DNA of 64,000 bases from Wohlfahrtiimonas sp. G9077 (GTDB taxonomy: Bacteria; Pseudomonadota; Gammaproteobacteria; Cardiobacteriales; Wohlfahrtiimonadaceae). Positions 17,732 through 26,406 of the stretch are shown piece by piece. The stretch lies in contig NZ_NEFD01000007.1 of NCBI RefSeq assembly GCF_002252155.1, forward strand, positions 61,127 to 125,126, written 5' to 3'. The notes beneath the pieces were generated by a model. That model had not been told where the DNA came from. It worked only from the letters and a program-made list of their open reading frames with translations, and made no database searches. The position numbers and the translations under genes were made by a program. How positions within the stretch are numbered: position 1 is the stretch's first letter; each line of letters opens with the position of its first letter.

Positions 17732-17769
17732 AGCATTTTCCATGATCGTTGATGATCGTCAGAAGATGA

Positions 17770-17898
17770 TTATGATTGGCTTTGTGAGTTTTCCTCTTTA
17801 ATTTTTGAACTCACAAACCAATACATCCATGCAGCAAACCCAATAATGAATGCCACACCCAATAAACTGAACATCACCGGCATCGTAAACCAACCCAT
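17770..17898 (-). CDS. Small single-pass membrane protein, FNR-type promoter
   Basis: A 42-residue frame too short for most gene callers. It begins MGWFTMPVMFSLLGVAFI, continues as one hydrophobic helix rich in F, W and G, and ends with a charged tail SSKIKEENSQSQS. AAGGGGG sits six bases before this ATG; an in-frame ATG at 17904 directly abuts the same element. The upstream region has a perfect FNR box centred 41.5 bases before the predicted start of transcription. Size and layout recall small DUF3149-like or oxidase-accessory membrane proteins, but I do not recognise the family. It lies between the hydrolase gene (facing) and phoU (same strand, 110 bases upstream). Confidence 0.65.
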   Translation of the reverse strand: MGWFTMPVMFSLLGVAFIIGFAAWMYWFVSSKIKEENSQSQS

Positions 17899-17941
17899 CT
17901 TCATCCCCCTTGTTAGTAGAGTTTTAGGAACCACTGAGATC

Positions 17942-17983
17942 AGTATAGCTTAGCCCTTACCTTCGATCCTTGATCGTAATCAA
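17942..17983 (-). promoter_or_regulatory. Class II FNR/Anr promoter of the small membrane protein
   Basis: TTGATCGTAATCAA (17970-17983) is a perfect TTGAT-N4-ATCAA box. TATACT (17947-17942) is the -10. With a start about seven bases further on, near 17935, the box is centred at -41.5, the textbook distance for FNR activation. There is no good -35, as expected for an activated promoter. Confidence 0.65.
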
Positions 17984-18013
17984 CTAAAATGATTTCAAAC
18001 ATTTATCTGAAAT

Positions 18014-18733
18014 TTAAGCTTGATTTTCACGCTCTTTTAAGAGCTTTTCAATCACATCATCACCCACGTGGCGATAATCTTGCCCTTTGACAAAATAAAA
18101 GACCAATTCGCTGATGTTTTGGCAACGAGAACTCACCCGCATGATGGAGCGTGCACAATTTAACGCAATCAAAATATTCGGGATCGAACGAGGATCTTCC
18201 ATCATAAAGGTCATCATTTGGCGGATCACCAAATCATATTTTTGCGCAATGCGTTTATCTTCTAAATACACTGTCAACGCAGCATCCATATCCATGCGCG
18301 TGAAGGCATCGAGCACATCTTTGAGCATCTTCATGACGCTGTTGCCCATCGCCTCTAGAGAGGTTAACAAACTCAATTGTTCAGTGGTAAAATCTTGTTT
18401 CGCGATCTTACAGATGGCTTCAGCCGAATCGCCGATGCGCTCAAGCTCTGCAATCAATTTTAAAATCACCATGATCAAACGTAAATCACTGGCCGTTGGC
18501 TGGCGTTTTGCAATGATTTTCACGCACGCTTCATCAATCGCCACTTCCATCTGATTGACTTTTTGATCTCCCGCAATCACTGCCTCTGCCAATGCCACAT
18601 CATGCTCTAACAATGTGCGAATCGCGTTACTGAACTGCTGCTCAACCAAGCCGCCCATTGTCATCACTTCACGGCGAATGTGCGCTAAATCAGCATCATA
18701 TTGCCCTGAAATGTGTTTACCTAAATAATCCAT
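18014..18733 (-). CDS. phoU: Phosphate-specific transport regulator PhoU
   Basis: A 239-residue helical protein with two PhoU repeats, each carrying the acidic metal-binding pattern ([12 protein letters not shown] in the first half, [14 protein letters not shown] in the middle). PhoU links the Pst transporter to the PhoR kinase and silences the Pho regulon when phosphate is plentiful. It is the last gene of pstSCAB-phoU, 12 bases after pstB. Confidence 0.96.
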   Translation of the reverse strand: MDYLGKHISGQYDADLAHIRREVMTMGGLVEQQFSNAIRTLLEHDVALAEAVIAGDQKVNQMEVAIDEACVKIIAKRQPTASDLRLIMVILKLIAELERIGDSAEAICKIAKQDFTTEQLSLLTSLEAMGNSVMKMLKDVLDAFTRMDMDAALTVYLEDKRIAQKYDLVIRQMMTFMMEDPRSIPNILIALNCARSIMRVSSRCQNISELVFYFVKGQDYRHVGDDVIEKLLKERENQA

Positions 18734-18745
18734 GCCTCGCCCCTT

Positions 18746-19516
18746 TTAGCCATAACGACCGGTAATGTAATCTTCTGTCTGTTTTTTCATCGGCGCAGTG
18801 AAAATGTCATCGGTTTTGCCATATTCCACCAACTCGCCTAAATACATAAATGCTGTGTAATCAGAGCAGCGTGCCGCTTGCTGCATGTTGTGCGTCACAA
18901 TCACCACGGTATAGCTGTCTTTCAGCTCGGTGATGAGCTCCTCAATGCGCCCTGTAGAAATGGGGTCAAGCGCTGAACATGGCTCATCAAGCAGCAACAC
19001 TTCAGGCTTAATGGCAATGCCGCGCGCAATGCACAAGCGCTGCTGTTGCCCGCCTGATAAACTGTTGCCACTTTGATGGATCTTATCTTTCACTTCATCC
19101 CACAGCGCTGCCTTCGTCAATGCCCATTCCACGCGCTCATCCATCTCCACGCGGGATAATTTCTCAAACTGCTTAATGCCAAAGGCAATGTTGTCATAAA
19201 TGGACATCGGAAAAGGCGTTGGCTTTTGAAACACCATGCCAACTTGCGCGCGCAGCAATGAAATGTCACGGCGATCCGTTAAAATGTTTTGCCCATTGAG
19301 CAAAATCTCCCCTGTCGCATGTTGCTCAGGATAGAGCTCATACATTTTATTGAATGTGCGCAGCAATGTGGATTTACCGCAACCTGAGGGACCAATGAAC
19401 GCCGTAACGGCATTGGCTTTAATATCAATCGAAATCTCTTTTAAAGCATGAAATTTTTGATAATAAAAATTCAAATTGCGCACTTCAATTTTATTGTGTG
19501 TTGAATTTTGCGTCAT
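18746..19516 (-). CDS. pstB: Phosphate ABC transporter ATPase PstB
   Basis: A 256-residue ABC ATPase with Walker [10 protein letters not shown] (42-50), signature [16 protein letters not shown] and Walker [14 protein letters not shown]. It powers high-affinity phosphate uptake with PstA and PstC. Length and order (pstA before, phoU after, 4- and 12-base gaps) are standard for the pst operon. Confidence 0.97.
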   Translation of the reverse strand: MTQNSTHNKIEVRNLNFYYQKFHALKEISIDIKANAVTAFIGPSGCGKSTLLRTFNKMYELYPEQHATGEILLNGQNILTDRRDISLLRAQVGMVFQKPTPFPMSIYDNIAFGIKQFEKLSRVEMDERVEWALTKAALWDEVKDKIHQSGNSLSGGQQQRLCIARGIAIKPEVLLLDEPCSALDPISTGRIEELITELKDSYTVVIVTHNMQQAARCSDYTAFMYLGELVEYGKTDDIFTAPMKKQTEDYITGRYG

Positions 19517-19520
19517 GGAT

Positions 19521-20381
19521 TTACCTTTTCTTCTGACTGAACAATACGCGGGCTAAAATGTTGAGGAACAACACAAACACCGTGATCAATAAAACCCCTG
19601 CCCAAGCAAGCTCTTGCCACTCTTTAAATGGACTCATGGCAAATTTAAAGATGGTGACCGGTAAGTTGGCAATCGGTGCATTCAAATCGGTGCTCCAGAA
19701 CTGATTCGACAATGCCGTAAACAGTAACGGTGCCGTTTCCCCTGCAATGCGCGCAATCGCCAATAATACACCGGTGACAATGCCGGACATCGATGCCTTT
19801 AAGGTGATGGTTAAAATCATGCGCCAACGCGGCGTACCCAGCGCATAGGCCGCTTCCCTTAAATTGTTTGGCACCAATAACAACATATTTTCTGTGGTGC
19901 GCACAATGATGGGCAACTGAATCAATGCCAATGCCACAATCCCTGCCCAACCGGAAAAATGCCCCATCGGCACAATCATAATCATATAAACAAATAAACC
20001 AATGATGATGGACGGCGCAGAGAGCAGTACATCATTGATGAAACGGATCGTGTTTGCCAACCAATTTTTGCGCCCATATTCTGCCAAATAGATGCCCGAT
20101 AAAATACCCAGCGGCGTGCCAATCAAAGTGGCCACGCCCACCAACAATAAACTGCCCATCATGGCATTGGCCAAACCACCGCCTTCAGTGTTTGGCGGTG
20201 GCGTCATCTCTGTAAATACAGCAAAAGATAAGCCACCAATCCCTTTTGTCACCGTGGCATATAAAATCCACGCCAACCAAACCAAACCAAAAAGTACGGC
20301 AATCATCGAAATGCCAATGGCCAGGCGATTTTTAATGCGGCGGCGCTTTTGTAAACGCATCGCCATGCTTTCATCTCTCAT
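19521..20381 (-). CDS. pstA: Phosphate ABC transporter permease PstA
   Basis: A 286-residue inner-membrane permease with about six helices and the EAA loop of the MetI-like fold ([15 protein letters not shown]). It forms the phosphate channel with PstC. Its start overlaps the pstC stop by one base, indicating translational coupling; a second in-frame Met lies at residue 6. Confidence 0.95.
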   Translation of the reverse strand: MRDESMAMRLQKRRRIKNRLAIGISMIAVLFGLVWLAWILYATVTKGIGGLSFAVFTEMTPPPNTEGGGLANAMMGSLLLVGVATLIGTPLGILSGIYLAEYGRKNWLANTIRFINDVLLSAPSIIIGLFVYMIMIVPMGHFSGWAGIVALALIQLPIIVRTTENMLLLVPNNLREAAYALGTPRWRMILTITLKASMSGIVTGVLLAIARIAGETAPLLFTALSNQFWSTDLNAPIANLPVTIFKFAMSPFKEWQELAWAGVLLITVFVLFLNILARVLFSQKKR

Positions 20382-21340
20382 CAGCGATTCCCCTCTTTTT
20401 GACTCAAGCGCAACAACATCAATTTAGACAATGCCAACACAATGAACGTGATCACAAATAGGATCAAACCCAATTCCATCAACGCAGCCGAATGTAAGCC
20501 CGGCTCTGCCTCTGCAAACTCATTGGCCAAGGATGAGGTAATGGAGTTGCCCGGCATAAAGAGCGATAAACTGTCTAATTGATACGTATTACCGATGATG
20601 AACGTCACCGCCATCGTTTCCCCAAGGGCGCGCCCTAAACCAAGCATCACGCCGCCAATGACACCATTTTTAGTGTACGGCAACACAATGTAGCGAATGC
20701 ATTCCCATGTTGTGCAGCCAATACCATACGCCGCTTCCTTCATTAAAGTCGGCGTTTGCTCAAACACATCGCGCATCACTGATGTGATGTACGGAATGAT
20801 CATGATGGCTAAGATGAAACCTGCCGCCAATAAACCAATCCCGAACGCTGGGCCTGTAAAAAAGAGATTTAAAATCGGGATGTTCGCAAGAATGTCATTC
20901 ATCGGCATCTGAAAATATTCTGCAAAAATGGGCGCAAAGACAAATAAGCCCCACATACCATAAACGATGCTAGGAATGGCTGCCAATAGCTCAATGGCGA
21001 TCCCAAGCGGACGGCGCAACCATAACGGCGAGAGCTCTGTTAAGAAAAAAGCAATCCCAAAGCTGACCGGTACCGCAATCACCAAAGCAATGATGGATGT
21101 AACGATCGTGCCATAAATGGGCACCAGGGCGCCATATTCATCCATGGGTGGATCCCAGTTTTTATCCCATAAAAACGGCAATCCAAACTCTTTGATGCTC
21201 GGCATTGAGGCGATGATTAAAGAAATGATGATGCCGCTCAGCAGCAACAGGACAAAAATGCCCGCCACGCGAACGACATTATCAAAGATGAGATCCCCAA
21301 CCTTCGATGGGGATCTTTGTGTATTTTTCACTTTAGCCAT
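20381..21340 (-). CDS. pstC: Phosphate ABC transporter permease PstC
   Basis: A 319-residue membrane permease, partner of PstA. The EAA loop is [21 protein letters not shown], and the N-terminal cytosolic extension ([11 protein letters not shown]) precedes the first helix as usual. It follows pstS by 14 bases. Confidence 0.95.
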   Translation of the reverse strand: MAKVKNTQRSPSKVGDLIFDNVVRVAGIFVLLLLSGIIISLIIASMPSIKEFGLPFLWDKNWDPPMDEYGALVPIYGTIVTSIIALVIAVPVSFGIAFFLTELSPLWLRRPLGIAIELLAAIPSIVYGMWGLFVFAPIFAEYFQMPMNDILANIPILNLFFTGPAFGIGLLAAGFILAIMIIPYITSVMRDVFEQTPTLMKEAAYGIGCTTWECIRYIVLPYTKNGVIGGVMLGLGRALGETMAVTFIIGNTYQLDSLSLFMPGNSITSSLANEFAEAEPGLHSAALMELGLILFVITFIVLALSKLMLLRLSQKEGNR

Positions 21341-21354
21341 AGGGATGACTGATC

Positions 21355-22386
21355 CTATTCAATGAGTGCTTTGCCATCTTTGGTTGTGAGCGTTGTTGCC
21401 CACGCTTTTTTGATCTCTGCAATCACGTTGTCCGGCAATACCGCATAATCTAATGCCACCGCAGCTTGTTGACCATTTTGATATGCCCAGTCAAAGAAAC
21501 TCAACACCGCTTTACCTTTTTCAGCATTGTCCTGCACCTTTTGCAATAAAATGAACGTCGTTGATGTGATGGGCCATGCATTATCACCGGATTGATACGT
21601 TAAGTCTTGGGCAAAAGTCTCTGCCCAATTGGCGGTTTTTGCAGCTGCACTAAAACTGTCTGCCGATGGCGAAATCACTTGACCATCTGCAGAATAAAGT
21701 TTTGTGTACGCCAAATTGTTTTGTTTGGCATATGCGTATTCCACATAACCGATGGAGCCTGGTAAACGTTGTACAAACGCGGCAACGCCATCATTGCCTT
21801 TACCACCAACGCCCACAGGCCATTTCACTGTTGTACTTTTACCCACTTGTTGTTGCCATTGAGCATTCACTTTACTTAAATAACTTGTGAACACAAAGGT
21901 TGTGCCTGAACCATCTGCGCGGCGCACCACATTGATGTCTTGATTGGGCAAGGTCACATTTGGATTTAATTTTGCAATTGCCGCATCGTTCCAATTTTTG
22001 ATTTTACCTAAGTAAATGTCCCCAAGGGTTTGACCATCGAGCACCAATTGATTGGACTCAATGCCCTTGACATTCACTGCCACCACAACGCCGCCAATGA
22101 CTGTTGGGAACTGAATTAAGCCATCTTGTTTTAATTGATCGTCAGATAACGGTGCATCACTGGCACCAAAATCCACAGTTTTTGCATTGATTTGTTTGAT
22201 GCCGCCAGATGAACCAATCGCTTGATAATTCACTTTAACGCCCGTCTCTTTATGATATGTATCTGCCCACTTTGCATAAACAGGCGCTGGAAAGGATGCA
22301 CCGGCACCTGTAATGTTCACATCTGCGTGTGCTGCATTAAAGGAAACGGCTGCAGTCAATGCGAGGGTCCAACCAATCTTTTTCAT
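21355..22386 (-). CDS. pstS: Periplasmic phosphate-binding protein PstS
   Basis: A 343-residue periplasmic protein that captures phosphate and delivers it to PstCAB. It has a signal peptide (basic MKK, hydrophobic core, cleavage after AHA near residue 21) followed by the mature start [14 protein letters not shown]. The phosphate-binding stretches [13 protein letters not shown] and RADGSGTT are present. AAGGAG precedes the ATG. A clear Pho box lies 56 bases upstream, so PhoB should drive the operon. Confidence 0.97.
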   Translation of the reverse strand: MKKIGWTLALTAAVSFNAAHADVNITGAGASFPAPVYAKWADTYHKETGVKVNYQAIGSSGGIKQINAKTVDFGASDAPLSDDQLKQDGLIQFPTVIGGVVVAVNVKGIESNQLVLDGQTLGDIYLGKIKNWNDAAIAKLNPNVTLPNQDINVVRRADGSGTTFVFTSYLSKVNAQWQQQVGKSTTVKWPVGVGGKGNDGVAAFVQRLPGSIGYVEYAYAKQNNLAYTKLYSADGQVISPSADSFSAAAKTANWAETFAQDLTYQSGDNAWPITSTTFILLQKVQDNAEKGKAVLSFFDWAYQNGQQAAVALDYAVLPDNVIAEIKKAWATTLTTKDGKALIE

Positions 22387-22441
22387 GCTTAACTCCTTGT
22401 TAGAGATGTTTTAATTCAACTGACCTTAGTGTAAAAAATGA

Positions 22442-22461
22442 ATGTGACAAGAAGATGACAA
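22442..22461 (-). promoter_or_regulatory. Pho box of pstSCAB-phoU
   Basis: The minus strand reads TTGTCATCTTCTTGTCACAT: two TTGTCA direct repeats with the 11-base period of PhoB sites, in the 83-base gap between phoR and pstS. Confidence 0.88.
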
Positions 22462-22469
22462 CAATGTTT

Positions 22470-23753
22470 TTATGCCACAATTAAATGTGCAGGAATGACA
22501 AATGAGAAGGTTGACCCGCGATTTGGAAAACTCTCAATGCTTAAATCGCTGCCATGGTGACGAAGGGCATGTTTAACAATCGCAAGCCCAAGCCCTGAGC
22601 TGTTTTTTTGATGTGTGTGCGCGCCATCCACTTGATAAAATCGTTCAGTTAAACGATTCAAATGGTGCCCTGCAATCCCAACGCCATTGTCTTGCACACT
22701 AAATAGCGCGCCTTTAGATGCCCGCGCCCACGTAATTTGAATCTTCGTGCCGGCGGGATTGTGTTTAATGGCATTATCAATGAGGTTACACATTACGCTG
22801 TAGAGCTGATCTTGGTGCCCCATGATGGATAAATTCGCCTCAATGTTCGCCACAATCTCATAATCAGGATGCACCTCAACGATGCTGCTGATCCATTGAT
22901 CTAACAGCTCTGCCACATTGATTCGATGCATCACTGCATGTGCGGACATGTTTTCAATTTTACTTAATAATAAAATCTGTCCAATGAGTGATTCCATTCG
23001 CTCAATTTGTGACTGCACTTTTTGCCAAGTTTGCGCCTTTTGATCTTCTGGCACTAAATCTTCTTCGAACATCTCTACATAACCTTTGACGACCGACAGC
23101 GGCGTTCTGAGCTCATGGCTTGCGTGCGTGAAAAAGTCTTTGCGCTGCAATTGGGCTAAATAAATGTCATTCACATTGCGCGCCACAATGATATGGCGGC
23201 TGTGTTCATATGGCAGCACCCGAAATTCCATATAATGTTTTTGATGAATTTTTAAAGTTAACGGCTCGCTAAAATCTTCTTGTTGCAGATAATCCGCCAA
23301 TGCCGGATCACGAATGAGATTGACAATGTTTTGCCCTTTGTCATCGGGCCAGCGGATGTTGAGTTGTGTTTTCACGCGCTGATTGCACCATTGAATGTTG
23401 CCTGCATCATCCACAATCATCAAAGCATCCGGGGATGTGTCCACGCCATGACGAAATAAACGGATGATCTGTGCCAACTCATTTTGCCGTGAGCGCAAAC
23501 GCTGTTGATGCTTATGAAGACCATAATAAATGATCTCCCAACTGCCAAAGCTTTCGGGTGGATACAAGGCATTTTTCTGCCAAATCCAGCGCGATAAGCG
23601 AAAGAGATGATAGCAATGCCAGCACACCAAACCCACAAATCCCACCAGCAAGCCCAATAAGAAGTGCCCAAAGAACAGCCCTATTACACCGCACAACAAT
23701 AATGTTAAAAAAAGTTCTAATAAAAAGCGCTTGAGGAAAGTTTGCTTGAGCAT
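22470..23753 (-). CDS. phoR: Phosphate-regulon sensor kinase PhoR
   Basis: About 427 residues with two adjacent N-terminal membrane helices, a PAS domain (about 95-190), a HisKA domain with the phospho-acceptor in HASHELRTPLSVVKGY, and a HATPase domain with NLIDNAIKHN, DNGVGI and SSGLGLAIV boxes. It phosphorylates PhoB when phosphate is scarce. The frame extends to a GTG at 23762 that overlaps the phoB stop; the ATG at 23753 aligns with other PhoR starts (MLKQTFLKRFLLEL). Confidence 0.94.
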   Translation of the reverse strand: MLKQTFLKRFLLELFLTLLLCGVIGLFFGHFLLGLLVGFVGLVCWHCYHLFRLSRWIWQKNALYPPESFGSWEIIYYGLHKHQQRLRSRQNELAQIIRLFRHGVDTSPDALMIVDDAGNIQWCNQRVKTQLNIRWPDDKGQNIVNLIRDPALADYLQQEDFSEPLTLKIHQKHYMEFRVLPYEHSRHIIVARNVNDIYLAQLQRKDFFTHASHELRTPLSVVKGYVEMFEEDLVPEDQKAQTWQKVQSQIERMESLIGQILLLSKIENMSAHAVMHRINVAELLDQWISSIVEVHPDYEIVANIEANLSIMGHQDQLYSVMCNLIDNAIKHNPAGTKIQITWARASKGALFSVQDNGVGIAGHHLNRLTERFYQVDGAHTHQKNSSGLGLAIVKHALRHHGSDLSIESFPNRGSTFSFVIPAHLIVA

Positions 23754-23758
23754 AATGA

Positions 23759-24451
23759 TCACTCTTTGACTTGAGCAGATAAACGGTAACCCGCGCCGCG
23801 CACCGTTTGAATCATTTTGGCAACACCGCCTTGTTCAAGTTGTTTGCGTAGGCGGCCTATGTGCACATCCACGGTGCGATCATCGATGTACACATCATTG
23901 CCCCAAATATGATCGATGAGTTGATCACGACTGAAGACGCGCTCAGCACGCTGCATTAAAAAGCAAAGTAATTTATATTCTGTGGGACCAAGCGGCACTT
24001 CTTCTTCATCGATGAACACACGATGCGAGGCTTCATCAATGGCAAGATTATGGATGGTTAAGCGCGGTTGATTCTCGGGATAAACGCGCCGCAGCAGCGC
24101 TTTGATGCGCACTAAAAGCTGTTTATTTGAAAAGGGCTTGGTGACATAATCATCCGCTCCGACATCAAAGCCTTCAATTTGATCATCTTCTGCGGTTTTT
24201 GCCGTCAGCATAATGATGGGAATATGTTTTAGATCATCATCTTTACGCAGCTGCTTGATTAACAAAATGCCGCTGCCGCCTGGAATCATCCAATCAACCA
24301 AAGCAAGATGCACCGTTTGTGCTTTCAGTAATGCGAGCGCGGCCGGCTGATCACGCGCTTCGAGCACCGTAAAACCGCTGCTTTGCATCAACATGACTAG
24401 CATCTGCCTTAAGGCATCATCATCTTCGACGATCAAGATAGTTTTCTGCAT
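23759..24451 (-). CDS. phoB: Phosphate-regulon response regulator PhoB
   Basis: A 230-residue OmpR-type regulator. The receiver domain carries acidic residues 10-12 and phospho-acceptor Asp53; the DNA-binding winged helix (about 130-228) includes YIDDRTVDVHIGRLRKQL. It binds Pho boxes, including its own and that of pstS in this window. It is first in phoB-phoR, with overlapping reading frames. Confidence 0.96.
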   Translation of the reverse strand: MQKTILIVEDDDALRQMLVMLMQSSGFTVLEARDQPAALALLKAQTVHLALVDWMIPGGSGILLIKQLRKDDDLKHIPIIMLTAKTAEDDQIEGFDVGADDYVTKPFSNKQLLVRIKALLRRVYPENQPRLTIHNLAIDEASHRVFIDEEEVPLGPTEYKLLCFLMQRAERVFSRDQLIDHIWGNDVYIDDRTVDVHIGRLRKQLEQGGVAKMIQTVRGAGYRLSAQVKE

Positions 24452-24472
24452 ACATCATCTTCCACCTGAGAA

Positions 24473-24503
24473 ATATGACAATTATGCGTCAATTATATGA
24501 CAG
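24473..24503 (-). promoter_or_regulatory. Pho box array before phoB
   Basis: On the minus strand CTGTCATATAA, TTGACGCATAA and TTGTCATAT follow one another at an exact 11-base period. That is three PhoB half-sites, of which the first and third are near-consensus. It predicts autoregulation of phoBR. Confidence 0.85.
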
Positions 24504-24533
24504 TTTTATGAATCACCCGATTGATTCACTCAA

Positions 24534-25094
24534 TCAACGAAAACCAAAGCGCCAAATGTCCACGCGACACACATCTCCTTTAGTGGAGCGCTGACGATCA
24601 AGGCGGCCTTTTTCATAATAGAGCTCTGTTTCTAACACATCGCGCTCGCCCCATGTGCGACACCAACCATCATTCACACCATCGCTATAACTCACTTCTG
24701 CCACTTTTAAACCCGTTGGCGCATATTTGATGAGTGTTCCCTCTTTGCGCCCTTTTTTCGATTGAAAACGGTGGCTTACTTCACCTGTGCTGTACCATGC
24801 TTCTGTGGTTAAAATCCCTGTGGCATCCTCTAAGGTTTCACGCATACGCATCTGTCCTTCAGGATAATAAGAGACTGTACTGACCACTTGACCATGGTCA
24901 TACATCACTTCCATAGATGTTTGGCCATTTTTATACCAATGTTTGGTTAAGCCGTGCTGAATGCCATCGACAAAATGGGCTTCATTTTTAATTTGGCCAT
25001 TTGGATAATGGTTCGTTTGCACCTCATCGGCCAATAACGGTGAAAATAGCGCACTGATCAACACCGTGCAAAGGGCAATTTTATGGATTGTCAT
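24534..25094 (-). CDS. Secreted MORN-repeat protein (YwqK-like)
   Basis: A 186-residue exported protein with a signal peptide ending near LLADEV (residue 23) and about five MORN-2 type repeats of the YPNGQIKNEAHFVDGIQHG pattern, in which Y-x-N/E-G-Q and x-G alternate. Such proteins are often labelled YwqK-family antitoxin by homology alone; no toxin is nearby. It follows the adaptor gene of the type I secretion system by 55 bases on the same strand, so a link to secretion or the cell surface is possible but unproven. Two cysteines occur in the C-terminal part. Confidence 0.72.
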   Translation of the reverse strand: MTIHKIALCTVLISALFSPLLADEVQTNHYPNGQIKNEAHFVDGIQHGLTKHWYKNGQTSMEVMYDHGQVVSTVSYYPEGQMRMRETLEDATGILTTEAWYSTGEVSHRFQSKKGRKEGTLIKYAPTGLKVAEVSYSDGVNDGWCRTWGERDVLETELYYEKGRLDRQRSTKGDVCRVDIWRFGFR

Positions 25095-25149
25095 GTGTGT
25101 TCCTTTATTCTATTCGATCATGTGCGCCCATTCTATAACATGTCACCAT

Positions 25150-26373
25150 TTAGCGCTCACGCAATGCTTCTTTTACGCGCCCAAAAGGCTTCATGAGGTA
25201 ATCAAAGACCGTTTTTTCACCCGTTTTGATGTCCACCGTTGCAATCATTCCAGGCACAATCGGAAAGGCGTGTCCTGTTTTTTTATCCACCAATGAATCT
25301 GTATCCGTCAAAATAAAGACGCGATAATAAAAAACATCTGGCTTGACTTCATCTTGAATGGTATCTGGCGAGATCACCGTCACATGGCCATCTAACCCAC
25401 CAAAAATGGCATAATCATACGCTGTGATCTTCACTTTTGCCTCTTGCCCCGGATGAATATAAGCAATGTCACGCGGGGAGATGCGTGCCTCAATCAGCAA
25501 TTGATCATCAAGTGGCACAATGCGCATCAACTCACCATTTGGTGGCACAACGCCGCCGCGCGTCGTTAGCATCACATTTTTCACAATGCCACGTACCGGT
25601 GAACGCAATGTTAAACGGGACAAAGAATCTTCACGCCCACGCACCACAGATTCTAATGATTCCGCCTCTGCCTGCACACGACTTAATTCTTGGCGGGCTT
25701 GCACCATGTATTCAGACATTTTATCGGTGATTTGCAGCTCTAAATCTGCCACTTGGCGCTGTAATTTCAGCACATCAACATTGCTTGCGGCGCCCTTTTG
25801 AGCTAAGTTTTCTGTCAATTGTAATTCAGATTTCACCAAATTAAGGGATTGCTCAAGCCCACTTAATGACTGCTGCAAGGCATCTTTACGCGTTTTATAG
25901 AGACGCGTTTCTGCTTGAATGAGTTCAGGAAATTCATCTAACTCATCTGGAAACATTAAATCACTTTGCTCCACTTCTGCCTCTAAACGGGCGATGCTGG
26001 CTAAGGCGGCACGGTATTTTGCAGCGCTCTCCTCAACGATTGCTTCTGTTTTGGTCAGATCTAATTGCGCAAGGATTTGATCTTTTTCTACAATGTCACC
26101 TTCACGCACATGTAAATCCGAAATGATCCCGCCTTCTAACGATTGAATCACCTGTTCCCTTGATGTGGGCACCACTTTGCCTGAACCGGTGGAAACTTCC
26201 ACTAAATTCGCAAAGTATGCCCAAATGATCAAGGCCATAATCAAGCACACAAAGCACCAAATGATGCGCGATGATTTCACAATCTCAGCATCCCCAATAT
26301 CATCTTTATAACGGTGCTGATCCTCATCATGATCAATCAGCAAAATGTGTTTGTTTTGCTTAGCTTTATCCAT
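25150..26373 (-). CDS. Type I secretion periplasmic adaptor (HlyD/LapC family)
   Basis: A 407-residue membrane-fusion protein: a cytosolic N-terminus (1-38), one transmembrane helix (about 39-58), a lipoyl half-motif, a long alpha-helical hairpin (about 110-245) and a beta-barrel with the HlyD signature GVVPPNGELMRIVP. It bridges the ABC exporter and the outer-membrane channel. It follows the exporter gene by 33 bases. The type resembles LapC/PrtE-like adaptors that serve RTX adhesins. Confidence 0.9.
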   Translation of the reverse strand: MDKAKQNKHILLIDHDEDQHRYKDDIGDAEIVKSSRIIWCFVCLIMALIIWAYFANLVEVSTGSGKVVPTSREQVIQSLEGGIISDLHVREGDIVEKDQILAQLDLTKTEAIVEESAAKYRAALASIARLEAEVEQSDLMFPDELDEFPELIQAETRLYKTRKDALQQSLSGLEQSLNLVKSELQLTENLAQKGAASNVDVLKLQRQVADLELQITDKMSEYMVQARQELSRVQAEAESLESVVRGREDSLSRLTLRSPVRGIVKNVMLTTRGGVVPPNGELMRIVPLDDQLLIEARISPRDIAYIHPGQEAKVKITAYDYAIFGGLDGHVTVISPDTIQDEVKPDVFYYRVFILTDTDSLVDKKTGHAFPIVPGMIATVDIKTGEKTVFDYLMKPFGRVKEALRER

Positions 26374-26406
26374 GCAAACCTCTATGATTTCTTTAAACTG
26401 TTGTGC

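Noticed and set aside
24534..25094. Toxin-antitoxin module based on the YwqK-like name
   Set aside because: The protein is exported, has only MORN repeats, and no toxin gene lies next to it; the family label is not functional evidence.
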